NCBI RefSeq assembly: GCF_000626675.1
Contig: NZ_CP006842.1
Location: 558,001 to 622,000 of the forward strand
Direction of reading: 5' to 3'
From: Corynebacterium glyciniphilum AJ 3170
GTDB lineage: Bacteria; Actinomycetota; Actinomycetes; Mycobacteriales; Mycobacteriaceae
Length of the DNA stretch: 64,000 nucleotides
Shown: one piece after another, positions 55,277-63,736 of the stretch
Layout of the letters: each line of letters begins with the position of its first letter
How positions within the stretch are numbered: the first letter of the stretch is position 1
Notes under the pieces: generated by a model
The model's database searches: none
Seen by the model: only the letters and a program-made list of their open reading frames with translations
What the model was told of the DNA's origin: nothing
Program-made: the position numbers and the translations under genes

Positions 55277-58276
55277 ATGGCAGCGCAGGAGACCCAGGGC
55301 GGCGGCGGGAAGAAACTCGTCATCGTCGAGTCCGCCACAAAGGCGAAGAAGATCCAGCGCTACCTCGGCGACAAGTACATCGTCGATGCGTCTGTCGGAC
55401 ACATCCGCGACCTCCCCCGCGGCGCCGCAGACGTTCCCGCCAAGTACAAGAAGGAACCGTGGGCCCGTCTCGGCGTGAACGTCGACGACGACTTCGAGGC
55501 TCTTTATGTCGTCAGTCCGGACAAGAAGAAGAAGGTGTCCGACCTCAAGACCAAGCTCAAACAGGTTGACGAAGTCTATCTCGCGACAGACCCCGACCGT
55601 GAGGGCGAGGCCATCGCCTGGCACCTGCTGCAGGTACTCAAGCCCAAGGTTCCGGTGCGCCGGATGGTGTTCCACGAGATCACCGAGGCTGCGATCAAGG
55701 AGGCTGCGGAGAATACCCGTGACCTCGATCTGGATCTCGTCGATGCGCAGGAGACCCGTCGCGTCCTTGACCGTCTCTACGGCTACGAGGTGTCCCCGGT
55801 GCTGTGGCGCAAGGTCATGCCGAGGTTGTCCGCGGGCCGGGTGCAGTCCGTCGCCACCAGGGTGATCGTGGAGCGTGAACGCGAGCGCATGGCTTTCGTG
55901 TCTGCGGAATACTGGGATCTCACCGCCACGCTCGGTATTACGGGTGCTGCGGATGCTGACACGTCGTCCGGTTCGGCCAACCCGACGTCCTTCGACGCGT
56001 CTCTTGTCGCCGTCGACGGTAAGCGGGTTGCCCAGGGTCGCGACTTCGGGGACGACGGCAGGCTGAAGTCCGGCAAAGCCCAGGCCAACGTCACGGTGAT
56101 CAACCAGCAGTCCGCCGAGACCCTGGCTGAGAACCTCACCGGTGCGCAGATGTCGGTGTCGAAGGTCGAGGAGAAGCCGTACACCCGGCGGCCCTACCCG
56201 CCGTTCATGACCTCCACGCTGCAGCAGGAAGCAGGGCGCAAGCTGCACTACACCTCGGAGCGCACGATGCGGATCGCGCAGCGTCTCTACGAGAACGGTC
56301 ACATCACCTACATGCGTACCGACTCGACGACCCTGTCGAAGTCCGGTATCGACGCCGCGCGTCAGCAGGCACGTGAGCTCTACGGTCCGAGCTTCGTCGC
56401 GGATGCGCCGCGTCAGTACAACCGTAAGGTCAAGAACTCGCAGGAGGCTCACGAGGCCATCCGTCCCGCCGGCGAGACTTTCGCCACCCCTGGGAAGCTG
56501 TCGAGTCAGCTCGACACCGAGGAGTTCAAGCTCTATGAACTGATCTGGCAGCGCACCGTTGCCAGCCAGATGGCGGACGCGCGCGGCACGTCGATGAAGG
56601 TGACGGTCTCCGGCACCGCCACCAGCGGTGAGAAGACGGACTTCCAGGCCAACGGCCGCACCATCACCTTCCCGGGTTTCCTGAAGGCGTACGTGGAGAC
56701 CAGTCAGCTGTCGGACGGCCGCAATGTCGCCGACAACGCGGAGAAGGCGTTGCCCGTCCTGACCGAGGGCGACGGACTGTCGACCGAGAAGGTCACCGCT
56801 GACGGTCACTCGACCAACCCTCCGGCACGTTTCACCGAAGCGTCCCTGGTCAAGACGATGGAGGAGCTCGGTATCGGGCGTCCATCCACGTACGCGTCGA
56901 TCATCAACACCATCAAGGCCCGTGGGTACGTGGTCTCCCGCGGCTCGGCGCTGGTGCCGAGCTGGGTGGCGTTCGCGGTGGTCGGACTGATGGAGCAGAA
57001 CTTCGGTTCTCTGGTGGACTACGAATTCACCTCGTCGATGGAGGACGAGCTCGACCGCATCGCCCGCGGGGAGGAGAACCGGTCGCACTGGTTGCGCGGC
57101 TTCTACTTCGGGGACGACAAGGCCTCGGACGCAACGGCGGAGACCATTGCCCGCCTGGGCGGGCTCAAGACGATGGTCGGCGACAACCTGGAGCACATCG
57201 ATGCCCGCAAGGTGAATTCCCTGCACCTGTTCGACGACTCGGAGGGGATCCCGGTGATCGTGCGGGTGGGTCGGTACGGTCCCTACCTGGAACGTATGAA
57301 ACCGGTGCCGGACGGGGCACCTGAGGGCACCGAGCCTGAGGTGCAGCGCGCGAACCTGCCGGAGACGATCACCCCGGACGAGCTGACCCGCGAAATCGCC
57401 GAGAAGCTGTTCGCCACGCCGCAGAGTGGTCGCGAGGTCGGCGTGAACCCGGAGAACGGCCGGATGATCGTCGCCCGGGAAGGCCGCTACGGTCCGTACG
57501 TCACCGAGCAGGTGAAGGACGACGAGGAAGCCCGCGTCACCGCTGAGGCGGAGAAGGCGGTCGAGGCCGAGCGCGACCAGGAGGACGCAGACCGCGCCGC
57601 GGAGGGCAAGAAGCCGCTCAGCAGGGAGACCAAGACTGCCGCGAACAAGAAGGACAAGCGGATCAAGGAGATTCTTCAGGAGACGCTGAAGCCGAAGACC
57701 GCGTCCCTGTTCGAGTCAATGGACCCGGCCACGGTCACCTTGGATGAGGCGCTCAAGCTGATGAGTCTGCCACGCGAGGTCGGTGTCGACCCGTCGGACG
57801 GGGAGATGATCACGGCGCAGAACGGCCGTTACGGCGCGTACCTTAAGAAGGGGTCGGACTCGCGGTCGTTGCAGAACGAGGAGCAGATCTTCACCGTCAC
57901 ATTGGATGAGGCGCGGCGTATCTACGCCGAGCCAAAGCGCCGAGGTCGGGCCGCAGCCAAGCCACCGTTGAAGCAGCTGGGCGACAATGACGTGTCAGGC
58001 AAGCCGATGACGGTGAAAGACGGCCGTTTCGGTCCGTACGTCACTGACGGGACGACGAATGCGTCGTTGCGTCGTGGCGACTCGCCGGAGACGATGACGG
58101 ACGCCCGCGGTAACGAGCTCCTCAGCGAACGGCGTGCCAAGGAAGCCGCGGACGGTACCGCGCCGGCGAAAAAGTCGGCGAAGTCCACGCGGAAGACTGC
58201 GAAGAAGGCTGTGAAGTCGACCACGAAGCGGACCGTGAAGAAGGGCTCGAAGAAGGCGGCGTCGAAGAAAAGCTGA
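55277..58276 (+). CDS. topA: DNA topoisomerase I
   Basis: A 999-residue type IA topoisomerase that relaxes negative supercoils. The TOPRIM domain opens with LVIVESATKAKKIQRYLG, the acidic triad lies in ATDPDREGEAIAWHLLQ, and the active Tyr is in ITYMRTDSTTLS. Four or so C-terminal repeats (GRYGPY, GRYGAYLKKG, GRFGPYVTDG) replace zinc fingers, followed by a Lys/Ala-rich tail, as in other actinobacteria. I chose ATG 55277, which has GGTGGGAG upstream; upstream starts (55199, 55217) add residues without family likeness. Confidence 0.96.
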   Translation: MAAQETQGGGGKKLVIVESATKAKKIQRYLGDKYIVDASVGHIRDLPRGAADVPAKYKKEPWARLGVNVDDDFEALYVVSPDKKKKVSDLKTKLKQVDEVYLATDPDREGEAIAWHLLQVLKPKVPVRRMVFHEITEAAIKEAAENTRDLDLDLVDAQETRRVLDRLYGYEVSPVLWRKVMPRLSAGRVQSVATRVIVERERERMAFVSAEYWDLTATLGITGAADADTSSGSANPTSFDASLVAVDGKRVAQGRDFGDDGRLKSGKAQANVTVINQQSAETLAENLTGAQMSVSKVEEKPYTRRPYPPFMTSTLQQEAGRKLHYTSERTMRIAQRLYENGHITYMRTDSTTLSKSGIDAARQQARELYGPSFVADAPRQYNRKVKNSQEAHEAIRPAGETFATPGKLSSQLDTEEFKLYELIWQRTVASQMADARGTSMKVTVSGTATSGEKTDFQANGRTITFPGFLKAYVETSQLSDGRNVADNAEKALPVLTEGDGLSTEKVTADGHSTNPPARFTEASLVKTMEELGIGRPSTYASIINTIKARGYVVSRGSALVPSWVAFAVVGLMEQNFGSLVDYEFTSSMEDELDRIARGEENRSHWLRGFYFGDDKASDATAETIARLGGLKTMVGDNLEHIDARKVNSLHLFDDSEGIPVIVRVGRYGPYLERMKPVPDGAPEGTEPEVQRANLPETITPDELTREIAEKLFATPQSGREVGVNPENGRMIVAREGRYGPYVTEQVKDDEEARVTAEAEKAVEAERDQEDADRAAEGKKPLSRETKTAANKKDKRIKEILQETLKPKTASLFESMDPATVTLDEALKLMSLPREVGVDPSDGEMITAQNGRYGAYLKKGSDSRSLQNEEQIFTVTLDEARRIYAEPKRRGRAAAKPPLKQLGDNDVSGKPMTVKDGRFGPYVTDGTTNASLRRGDSPETMTDARGNELLSERRAKEAADGTAPAKKSAKSTRKTAKKAVKSTTKRTVKKGSKKAASKKS

Positions 58277-58375
58277 GCTTTGGCTCGTTGCTCCGTGTGG
58301 GGGTGGAGCCTGGTGTTCTCCGTGACGCCTCGCCCCTGTCTGCCACGCGTATAAGCAGGATGACCTGCGATTCAG

Positions 58376-58389
58376 TACCCCCGGGGGTA
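58376..58389. promoter_or_regulatory. 14-base palindrome, copy 1
   Basis: TACCCCCGGGGGTA is a perfect palindrome; the same sequence recurs at 58553-58566. The C-rich/G-rich symmetric pattern with flanking TA is like operators of CsoR-family repressors. Confidence 0.6.
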
Positions 58390-58492
58390 TTACGCTCCCT
58401 TTTTACTTTCCGGTGGGATAGTGTTCAGCTTGTACGGGGAGTGATGACCTCCGCACACGGCCTATCTGGATGGGTCAACCTTTCGATGTGAG

Positions 58493-58530
58493 CGCGCACT
58501 TCGGCGAAGGATCTGCTGCTGAAGTGCGCG
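58493..58530. terminator. Probable hairpin between the palindromes
   Basis: CGCGCACTTC and GAAGTGCGCG form a perfect 10-base-pair stem with an 18-base loop followed by TTT. It may end the topA transcript or fold in a leader. Confidence 0.45.
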
Positions 58531-58552
58531 TTTGCCTTGTCTTGATACATGG

Positions 58553-58566
58553 TACCCCCGGGGGTA
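58553..58566. promoter_or_regulatory. 14-base palindrome, copy 2
   Basis: The second identical TACCCCCGGGGGTA, 177 bases from the first and about 108 bases upstream of the micro-peptide start. Identical repeats suggest one dimeric or tetrameric regulator binding at both. Confidence 0.6.
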
Positions 58567-58673
58567 ACTATGTTCACAGGGGGAATAGTTTTGCCGGGGA
58601 TGTCGATGTATTCTCCGAGTTGTAGTGGAAAACACCTGCTGCGCCCCCTTCCTTCTCAGAAAGAGAGACCATC

Positions 58674-58766
58674 ATGATCGAGGCTATTCAGACCATCATC
58701 AGCACCGTTGCCGGTGCCATCGTTGGCGTCTTCCAGGCCCTCGTGGGCTCCCTCCAGGGCTGGTAA
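58674..58766 (+). CDS. 30-residue amphipathic peptide (possible mini-porin), copy 1
   Basis: A 30-residue open frame from ATG 58674 (MIEAIQTIISTV, ending GSLQGW). AAAGAGAG precedes it, and a perfect terminator follows. It has no signal peptide and one acidic and no basic residues. Polar or small residues recur at 3, 7, 10, 14, 18, 21, 25 and 28, one face of an alpha-helix; the rest is hydrophobic. Known corynebacterial PorA/PorH cell-wall channel proteins are similarly short, acidic, signal-less amphipathic helices, so this may be a mini-porin. Alternatives are a leaderless bacteriocin or phenol-soluble-modulin-like peptide. Function is not established. Confidence 0.7.
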   Translation: MIEAIQTIISTVAGAIVGVFQALVGSLQGW

Positions 58767-58780
58767 GTCGCCCTAGTGCA

Positions 58781-58816
58781 GAAGAAGCCCCCAGGTCACG
58801 GCCTGGGGGCTTCTTC
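58781..58816. terminator. Terminator after micro-peptide 1
   Basis: GAAGAAGCCCCCAGG pairs perfectly with CCTGGGGGCTTCTTC (15 base pairs, 6-base loop), 14 bases after the stop. Confidence 0.9.
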
Positions 58817-58992
58817 CGTGTGGGACTGGGTTTTCCGGTGTTCGTGACTGTTCGGGGGAGTGAAGGAGTACCCGCAAGGACGTGCTGCTGATTTGCCTGC
58901 AACAGTGTTTTCCCAAAAGTAGGTAGGATACGGGGTGCGGCCTGGAACAGCTGGGCCGTGCAACATTGTCTTCCATCGAAAGGGCGATCACC

Positions 58993-59094
58993 ATGATCGA
59001 GACCATCCAGGGCATCATCACCACCGTTTCCGAGGCTCTCGTTGAGGTCTTCAACTCCATCGTCAGCTCCGTGCAGGGTGGCGGCGAGGCCTAA
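58993..59094 (+). CDS. 33-residue amphipathic peptide (possible mini-porin), copy 2
   Basis: A 33-residue open frame from ATG 58993 (MIETIQGIITTV, ending SSVQGGGEA) that aligns without gaps with the first peptide: the MIE-IQ-II-TV start and the VF and Q-G positions match. It has four Glu and no basic residue, and the polar stripe again falls at 3, 7, 10, 14, 18, 21, 25, 28. GAAAGGG lies at 58979-58985, and a TAGGAT -10-like element is near 58924, so it likely has its own promoter. A terminator follows. Tandem duplication of a mini-porin-like gene is the simplest reading. Confidence 0.7.
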   Translation: MIETIQGIITTVSEALVEVFNSIVSSVQGGGEA

Positions 59095-59113
59095 GTTGCA
59101 CTAGCGACTGCAT

Positions 59114-59145
59114 GATCCCCCACGCTACGGCGTGGGGGATCTTTG
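59114..59145. terminator. Terminator after micro-peptide 2
   Basis: GATCCCCCACGC and GCGTGGGGGATC form a perfect 12-base-pair stem with a 4-base loop, then TTT. Confidence 0.9.
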
Positions 59146-59308
59146 CGTGGTCCATCGATGCCTCGCGCGCCGATCGGCAATCTGTAGAGCAGGGTTTTCC
59201 TGAGGGGTAGGTGGAGTTGCCACGCGTCCGATGGTCGTTTGACCGAAACTTCACTCGCGCCTACGATAAAGTTCTTCTTGTTGAACTCGTGAACTACAGG
59301 TGGCGAAA

Positions 59309-60625
59309 ATGTCGGTTGATGCGGCGAAAGTCGATCTTGAAACGGGCGAAGACGGCCGCTCTGAGCGACCTGGACAGCCCCGGCTGGTCAGCCTCCTCGG
59401 GCCTGCTTTCGTCGCCGCTATTGCCTATGTCGACCCCGGGAACGTCGCTGCAAACCTCTCGGCCGGTGCCGAATACGGCTATCTGCTGCTCTGGGTGCTC
59501 ATCGTCGCCAACCTCATGGCAGCAGTCGTACAGTACCTGTCGGCGAAACTTGGTCTGGTCACCTCCAAGTCGCTCTCTGCAACCCTCGCGGACTGGTTTG
59601 ATGCGCGTGAGAAACGTGACACCGCGGCGCAGCGGCGGCGCGCGAAGGCCGGTCGTCTGGCCTACTGGGGGCAGGCGGAGGTCATCGCCGCTGCCACCGA
59701 CGTTGCTGAGGTCGTCGGTGGCGCTATCGCCCTGAACCTGCTTTTCGGAACGCCGCTCGTCCTTGGCGGGGTGATCGTCGGCGTGGTGTCACTCGGCATG
59801 CTGACTCTGCAGGGCGGGCGCACCCAGCGCCGTTTCGAGTTCGTGATCATGGCCTTCCTGCTGGTCATCACCATCGGTTTCCTGTCGGGACTGTTCGTCA
59901 CCGGCCTGACAGTGGGAGAGATGGTTGAGGGGGTTGTTCCGCGCTTTCAGGGCACACATTCGGTCGTCCTGGCGGCGAGCATGCTGGGCGCTACGGTGAT
60001 GCCACACGCTGTGTACCTCCACTCCGGTCTGGTGCGCGACCGTCGGTTCACCCCGCACGGCGACACCGGCATGAAGCGGCATCTCACGGCCACCAAGTGG
60101 GATGTGGGCACGGCTCTGGTGGTGGCGGGGACAGTCAATATCGCCATGTTGTGCCTGGCCGCCCAGGCACTGCGGGGAGTGGATGGTACCGACACGATCG
60201 AGGGAGCCCATGCTGCGGTAGAAGGTGCTCTGGGGCCGGTGATCGGCGTGCTTTTTGCGGTCGGCTTGCTCGCGTCGGGTCTGGCGTCGACGTCGGTGGG
60301 GTGTTACGCCGGTGACATGGTGATGAGGGATCTCCTGAAGATTCGCATCCCACTGTTGTTGCGCCGCTTCCTCACGATGCTGCCGGCGCTGGTGATCCTG
60401 GGCGCGGGAGTGGAGCCGACGTGGGCTCTGGTGATGAGTCAGGTCGTGCTGAGCGTGGGGATTCCTTTTGCCCTGGTGCCGTTGGTTTCTGCGACCGCCA
60501 GGGGCACGGTGATGGGACGCTGGGCGAATCCACGGGCGCTCACGGTACTGGCGGCGGTGATCTGCGCGGTCATCATCGTCCTGAACGTTGTCCTGATCTG
60601 GCTCACACTCACCGGGCAAGCGTAA
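59309..60625 (+). CDS. mntH: Nramp-type divalent metal transporter (MntH)
   Basis: A 438-residue, eleven-helix Nramp protein. Helix 1 carries the metal-binding YVDPGNVAANL, and helix 6 carries VMPHAVYLHSGL. It imports Mn2+ or Fe2+ with protons. ATG 59309 has AGGTGG just upstream; GTG 59300 is an alternative adding three residues. It follows the micro-peptide genes, though the terminator after them suggests separate transcription. Confidence 0.93.
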   Translation: MSVDAAKVDLETGEDGRSERPGQPRLVSLLGPAFVAAIAYVDPGNVAANLSAGAEYGYLLLWVLIVANLMAAVVQYLSAKLGLVTSKSLSATLADWFDAREKRDTAAQRRRAKAGRLAYWGQAEVIAAATDVAEVVGGAIALNLLFGTPLVLGGVIVGVVSLGMLTLQGGRTQRRFEFVIMAFLLVITIGFLSGLFVTGLTVGEMVEGVVPRFQGTHSVVLAASMLGATVMPHAVYLHSGLVRDRRFTPHGDTGMKRHLTATKWDVGTALVVAGTVNIAMLCLAAQALRGVDGTDTIEGAHAAVEGALGPVIGVLFAVGLLASGLASTSVGCYAGDMVMRDLLKIRIPLLLRRFLTMLPALVILGAGVEPTWALVMSQVVLSVGIPFALVPLVSATARGTVMGRWANPRALTVLAAVICAVIIVLNVVLIWLTLTGQA

Positions 60626-60640
60626 GCCGTTCCGTTACCC

Positions 60641-62167
60641 TTATCCCCGCTCCGCCAGCGTCGACCGGATGGGACGGGCCAGCTGGGTCATTTCCTTGCG
60701 TCCGCGCAGTTCCACGGACTTCATCAGCGTCCAGCGTGCCTGCTCTGCTTCATTGGCTTTACGCAGCGTCGACGCGTTGGTCAGGACGCGGCCCGGTGTG
60801 TCCTTCGCCAGTTCGGTCAACCGGGCGGCAGCGTTCACGGCGTCACCGATGACGGTGTACTCGAAGCGGTCGCTGGCTCCGATGTGTCCGGCAACAACCT
60901 CACCGACGGCAGCACCGATGCCGGCGGGGAGCTCGTGGTCGGCGAGCTCCTGATTGAGCTCCCGGGCCGCTGCGAGCGTATGACCGGCCATGTCGTCCAG
61001 GGGGATCGGCGCACCGAAGACTGCCAGGGCTGCATCACCCTCGAACTTGTTGATGATGCCCTTGTTCCGGTGCACGACCTCGACGACCTTGTCGAAGAAG
61101 CTGTTCAGTGCCTTGACCACGTGCTGCGGGGACGAGGAGACAGCGAAGCCGGTGGAACCGATGACGTCCACGAACAGCACACCGACGAACCGGTTCGCCC
61201 CGCCGAGCTCCGGTTTCTCCTCGATGGCGCGACGGGCGACCTCTGTTCCGACGTAGCGTCCGAACAGGGTGCGCACCTGCTCACGTTCGCGTAGCCCCTG
61301 CATCATCTCGTTGAAGCCTGCCTGCAGGACACCGATCTCGGTCGCATCGTAGATGCGGACCTGGGCGTGTGAGTCGCCACGCCGGACCCGGTTCATGGCG
61401 TACTGCAGTTCGCGAATGGGGTCGACCACGGTCATGGTGATCAGGCGTGTGCCCGAGAACCCGGTGAACAGGGCGGTGAGACTGAGCGCGAGAACACCCG
61501 GGAGGATCTCCCGGGCGTCACCGGTGAAGAAGTTCGTGGCCTGGGCAGCCACCATCAGCACCACGCCGATGACGGGGACGGCCGAGGTGAGGATCCACAC
61601 GCTGGTGATCTGGAGAGACAACGGGGAGATGCGTCCCTGCGGAGCACCCGTGCGGTTGAGGGCCTTCGCCGCGACGGGACGGACGAGTCGTTCGGCGACC
61701 ATGAAAGTCATCAGGACGACCATCGCCCCGCCGAGGATGGCGGTGACCGCCACCGAGAGCGCCCACCGTCCGGAGACCTGGGAGGCGACGACGGTGAAGA
61801 TGACCACGCCAATGCCCCACAGCACCGCACCCAGGATGGCCTGGAGAGCCGGGATACGCAGCACCAGGCGTCTGATCATCACAGGGTCCACGGGGTCGGG
61901 GTTGCGTTGCCACCTCAGCACGGGCGCGAAAAAGAAGAGGGTCGCGCTGATGCCGGTGACCAGAGCCACGATGAAGTACACGGTGTACAGCGTTGCGGTC
62001 ATGGTGTTGACCGTCGTCAGTTCCGTCGCACCCCCGAGGGGTACGAGGAAACGGAGGAAAGATGCCACCGCAAGTGACCCGACGACGTTGACCATGAACA
62101 CGGACAGGGCGTACAGCGGCCAGGTGGTGCCCCACGCCCACGCGATGTACTGCCCCAGTCTCTGCAT
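60641..62167 (-). CDS. cyaB: Membrane adenylate cyclase
   Basis: A 508-residue class III cyclase with about six N-terminal membrane helices, a HAMP domain (about 245-300, DPIRELQYAMNRVRRGDSHAQV) and a catalytic domain from about 310. Metal Asp is seen in VGVLFVDVIGSTGF, and the transition-state region NAAARLTELAKDTPGRVL follows. It makes cAMP, which GlxR (37.2-37.9 kb) senses. The symbol follows the C. glutamicum gene at this position. It ends 13 bases from the convergent mntH. Confidence 0.93.
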   Translation of the reverse strand: MQRLGQYIAWAWGTTWPLYALSVFMVNVVGSLAVASFLRFLVPLGGATELTTVNTMTATLYTVYFIVALVTGISATLFFFAPVLRWQRNPDPVDPVMIRRLVLRIPALQAILGAVLWGIGVVIFTVVASQVSGRWALSVAVTAILGGAMVVLMTFMVAERLVRPVAAKALNRTGAPQGRISPLSLQITSVWILTSAVPVIGVVLMVAAQATNFFTGDAREILPGVLALSLTALFTGFSGTRLITMTVVDPIRELQYAMNRVRRGDSHAQVRIYDATEIGVLQAGFNEMMQGLREREQVRTLFGRYVGTEVARRAIEEKPELGGANRFVGVLFVDVIGSTGFAVSSSPQHVVKALNSFFDKVVEVVHRNKGIINKFEGDAALAVFGAPIPLDDMAGHTLAAARELNQELADHELPAGIGAAVGEVVAGHIGASDRFEYTVIGDAVNAAARLTELAKDTPGRVLTNASTLRKANEAEQARWTLMKSVELRGRKEMTQLARPIRSTLAERG

Positions 62168-62260
62168 GCGCTCCAGACTATCGGAGCGCCACGTGCTTGT
62201 CCCCGTTGTGTCCTTTGTATCCCGAACGGGGGTTGGACACGGGGACTAGACTGGTTGCCT

Positions 62261-63514
62261 GTGAGTTCCTCGTCAGCGACCGACGCGCCTGCCGCCCCCG
62301 AGTCCGTCTTTTCTGCTGCGGTGCTCAGCCCGCATGTGACTGTCCCGTTAATCGCTGCGGTGGAGGCAGCGCGTGGGGGCGAACAGTCTGCGGCGATGAC
62401 GCATTCGTGGTTGTTCACGGGCCCTCCAGGATCCGGGCGATCAGTCGCTGCGAAGGCTTTTGCCACGGCGCTGGTGTGTGAGGATCCGGATGTGCCGGGA
62501 TGCGGCCAGTGTGACGGGTGCCGTTCGGCGGCAGCCGGGTCCCATCCGGACATCACCTGGGTGCACACCGATGGTGTGGTGATCCAGGTGTCGGAGGCGC
62601 GTGAGGTGATCAAGACCGCAGCGGCGATGCCGACAGTGGCACCGTGGCGGATCGTGGTGTTTGAGGACGCAGACCGCTTCAATGACAGCAGCGCCAATGC
62701 GTTGCTGAAGAGCATTGAGGAACCTCCGGAGCGGACCGTATTCATCCTGTGTGCACCGAGCACGGATCCCGAGGACATCGCGGTGACGCTGCGCTCGCGG
62801 TGCCGACATCTGTATGTTCCGACCCCGTCACGGGCGGAGGTGGAGGCGGTGCTGCTGGGTGACTCTGGACTGGGGTTGTCAGCGGAGCAGGCGTCGTGGG
62901 CGGCCGACGTTGCCGGCGGACACATCGGCCGGGCACGGCACCTCGCATCGGAGGAAAAGGCGCGGGCCAAGAGGGCGAGCGCCTTGAAGCTTCCTGGGCT
63001 CGTGTACGAGCAGGGGGAGTCCTACCGTTTCGTCACTGACCTGGTCTCCTCAGCGACCGAGGAGGCCACGGCTACGGTGGCTGGGCGCGAGGAGAAAGAA
63101 CTCGCCGACCTGCAGAGTTCCCTGGGCATGGGGGCGAAGGGACGAGGTGTGGCAAAGGCACAGTCGGGGGCTGCGGGGCAGATCAAGGAGTTGGAGAAGG
63201 AGCAGAAGAATCGCCGGACTCGGATGTTGCGGGATTCACTGGACCTGGCCCTGATCGACATCGCCGGTCTGTACCGTGATGCGATGATGATCGCGGCTGG
63301 GGCAGTCGAGGGGGAGGAGCCCGTCGGTGGTTTCCTGCACCCGGACAAGGAAAAGGTGTCGCGGGAACTGGCCCGACGCAATGCCCCGGAGAACCTGGTG
63401 CAGTGTATTGACGCCGTCTCCTCATGTCGGGAGACCCTCACGTTCAACGTGAAGCCGGAGGTGGCGTTGTCAGCGATGGTCGGTCGGCTGCGAGAATGCT
63501 GTGGACAGGTGTGA
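62261..63514 (+). CDS. holB: DNA polymerase III subunit delta'
   Basis: A 417-residue clamp-loader subunit. The P-loop-like GPPGSGRSVAAKAF has Arg in place of the usual Lys, followed by the zinc cysteines (PGCGQCDGC) and the SRC arginine-finger equivalent TLRSRCRHL. A long charged C-terminal region follows. It helps load the sliding clamp. I use GTG 62261; TTG 62255 would add two residues. It is divergent from cyaB. Confidence 0.92.
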   Translation: MSSSSATDAPAAPESVFSAAVLSPHVTVPLIAAVEAARGGEQSAAMTHSWLFTGPPGSGRSVAAKAFATALVCEDPDVPGCGQCDGCRSAAAGSHPDITWVHTDGVVIQVSEAREVIKTAAAMPTVAPWRIVVFEDADRFNDSSANALLKSIEEPPERTVFILCAPSTDPEDIAVTLRSRCRHLYVPTPSRAEVEAVLLGDSGLGLSAEQASWAADVAGGHIGRARHLASEEKARAKRASALKLPGLVYEQGESYRFVTDLVSSATEEATATVAGREEKELADLQSSLGMGAKGRGVAKAQSGAAGQIKELEKEQKNRRTRMLRDSLDLALIDIAGLYRDAMMIAAGAVEGEEPVGGFLHPDKEKVSRELARRNAPENLVQCIDAVSSCRETLTFNVKPEVALSAMVGRLRECCGQV

Positions 63515-63614
63515 CCTGCGATGGAAGTCGGCCTGATGACGCTTTTTGTGGAGGGTTGCGCCGTCCGCTAGGATTACCCGTCGTATGCAGCACCGTCCTC
63601 GGTGGTGCACATAC

Positions 63615-63687
63615 GCCGCCTTAGCTCAGTCGGTAGAGCGTTTCACTCGTAATGAAAAGGTCGCGAGTTCGATTCTCGCAGGCGGCT
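63615..63687 (+). tRNA. tRNA-Thr (anticodon CGT)
   Basis: Acceptor GCCGCCT/AGGCGGC, D arm with AGCTCAGTCGGTAGAGC, anticodon stem TTTCA/TGAAA with loop CTCGTAA (anticodon CGT, reading ACG), and a T arm with GTTCGATTC. Discriminator T; CCA is not encoded. A terminator follows. Confidence 0.95.
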
Positions 63688-63695
63688 CAGATATG

Positions 63696-63733
63696 AAAGA
63701 AGGCCCCGGCATGATGCCGAGGGTCTTCTTCTC
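63696..63733. terminator. Terminator of the tRNA-Thr gene
   Basis: AGAAGGCCCCGGCAT and ATGCCGAGGGTCTTCT pair with minor mismatches, followed by T-rich sequence. It may also serve the convergent membrane protein gene. Confidence 0.75.
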
Positions 63734-63736
63734 GTT

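Larger units (their letters stand above)
58277..58673. other. Gene-free region with duplicated palindrome and hairpin
   Basis: No supported gene in these 397 bases; a 51-residue frame from ATG 58470 spans a hairpin and a palindrome and is probably chance. The region contains TACCCCCGGGGGTA at 58376 and 58553 and a hairpin CGCGCACTTC/GAAGTGCGCG at 58493-58530. It presumably holds the promoter of the first micro-peptide gene. Confidence 0.6.

Noticed and set aside
54581..57226. Long open frame of 881 codons on the minus strand over topA
   Set aside because: High GC content leaves few stops antisense to long genes. The frame crosses several genes, has no ribosome-binding site and its translation looks like no known family.
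58470..58624. 51-codon frame spanning the hairpin and palindrome before the micro-peptides
   Set aside because: There is no ribosome-binding site, and two structured elements lie within it; more likely chance.
58674..59094. The two micro-peptide genes as a toxin-antitoxin pair
   Set aside because: The two peptides are paralogues with the same acidic, hydrophobic character, which does not fit a toxin with a distinct antitoxin; no antisense RNA promoter is evident.
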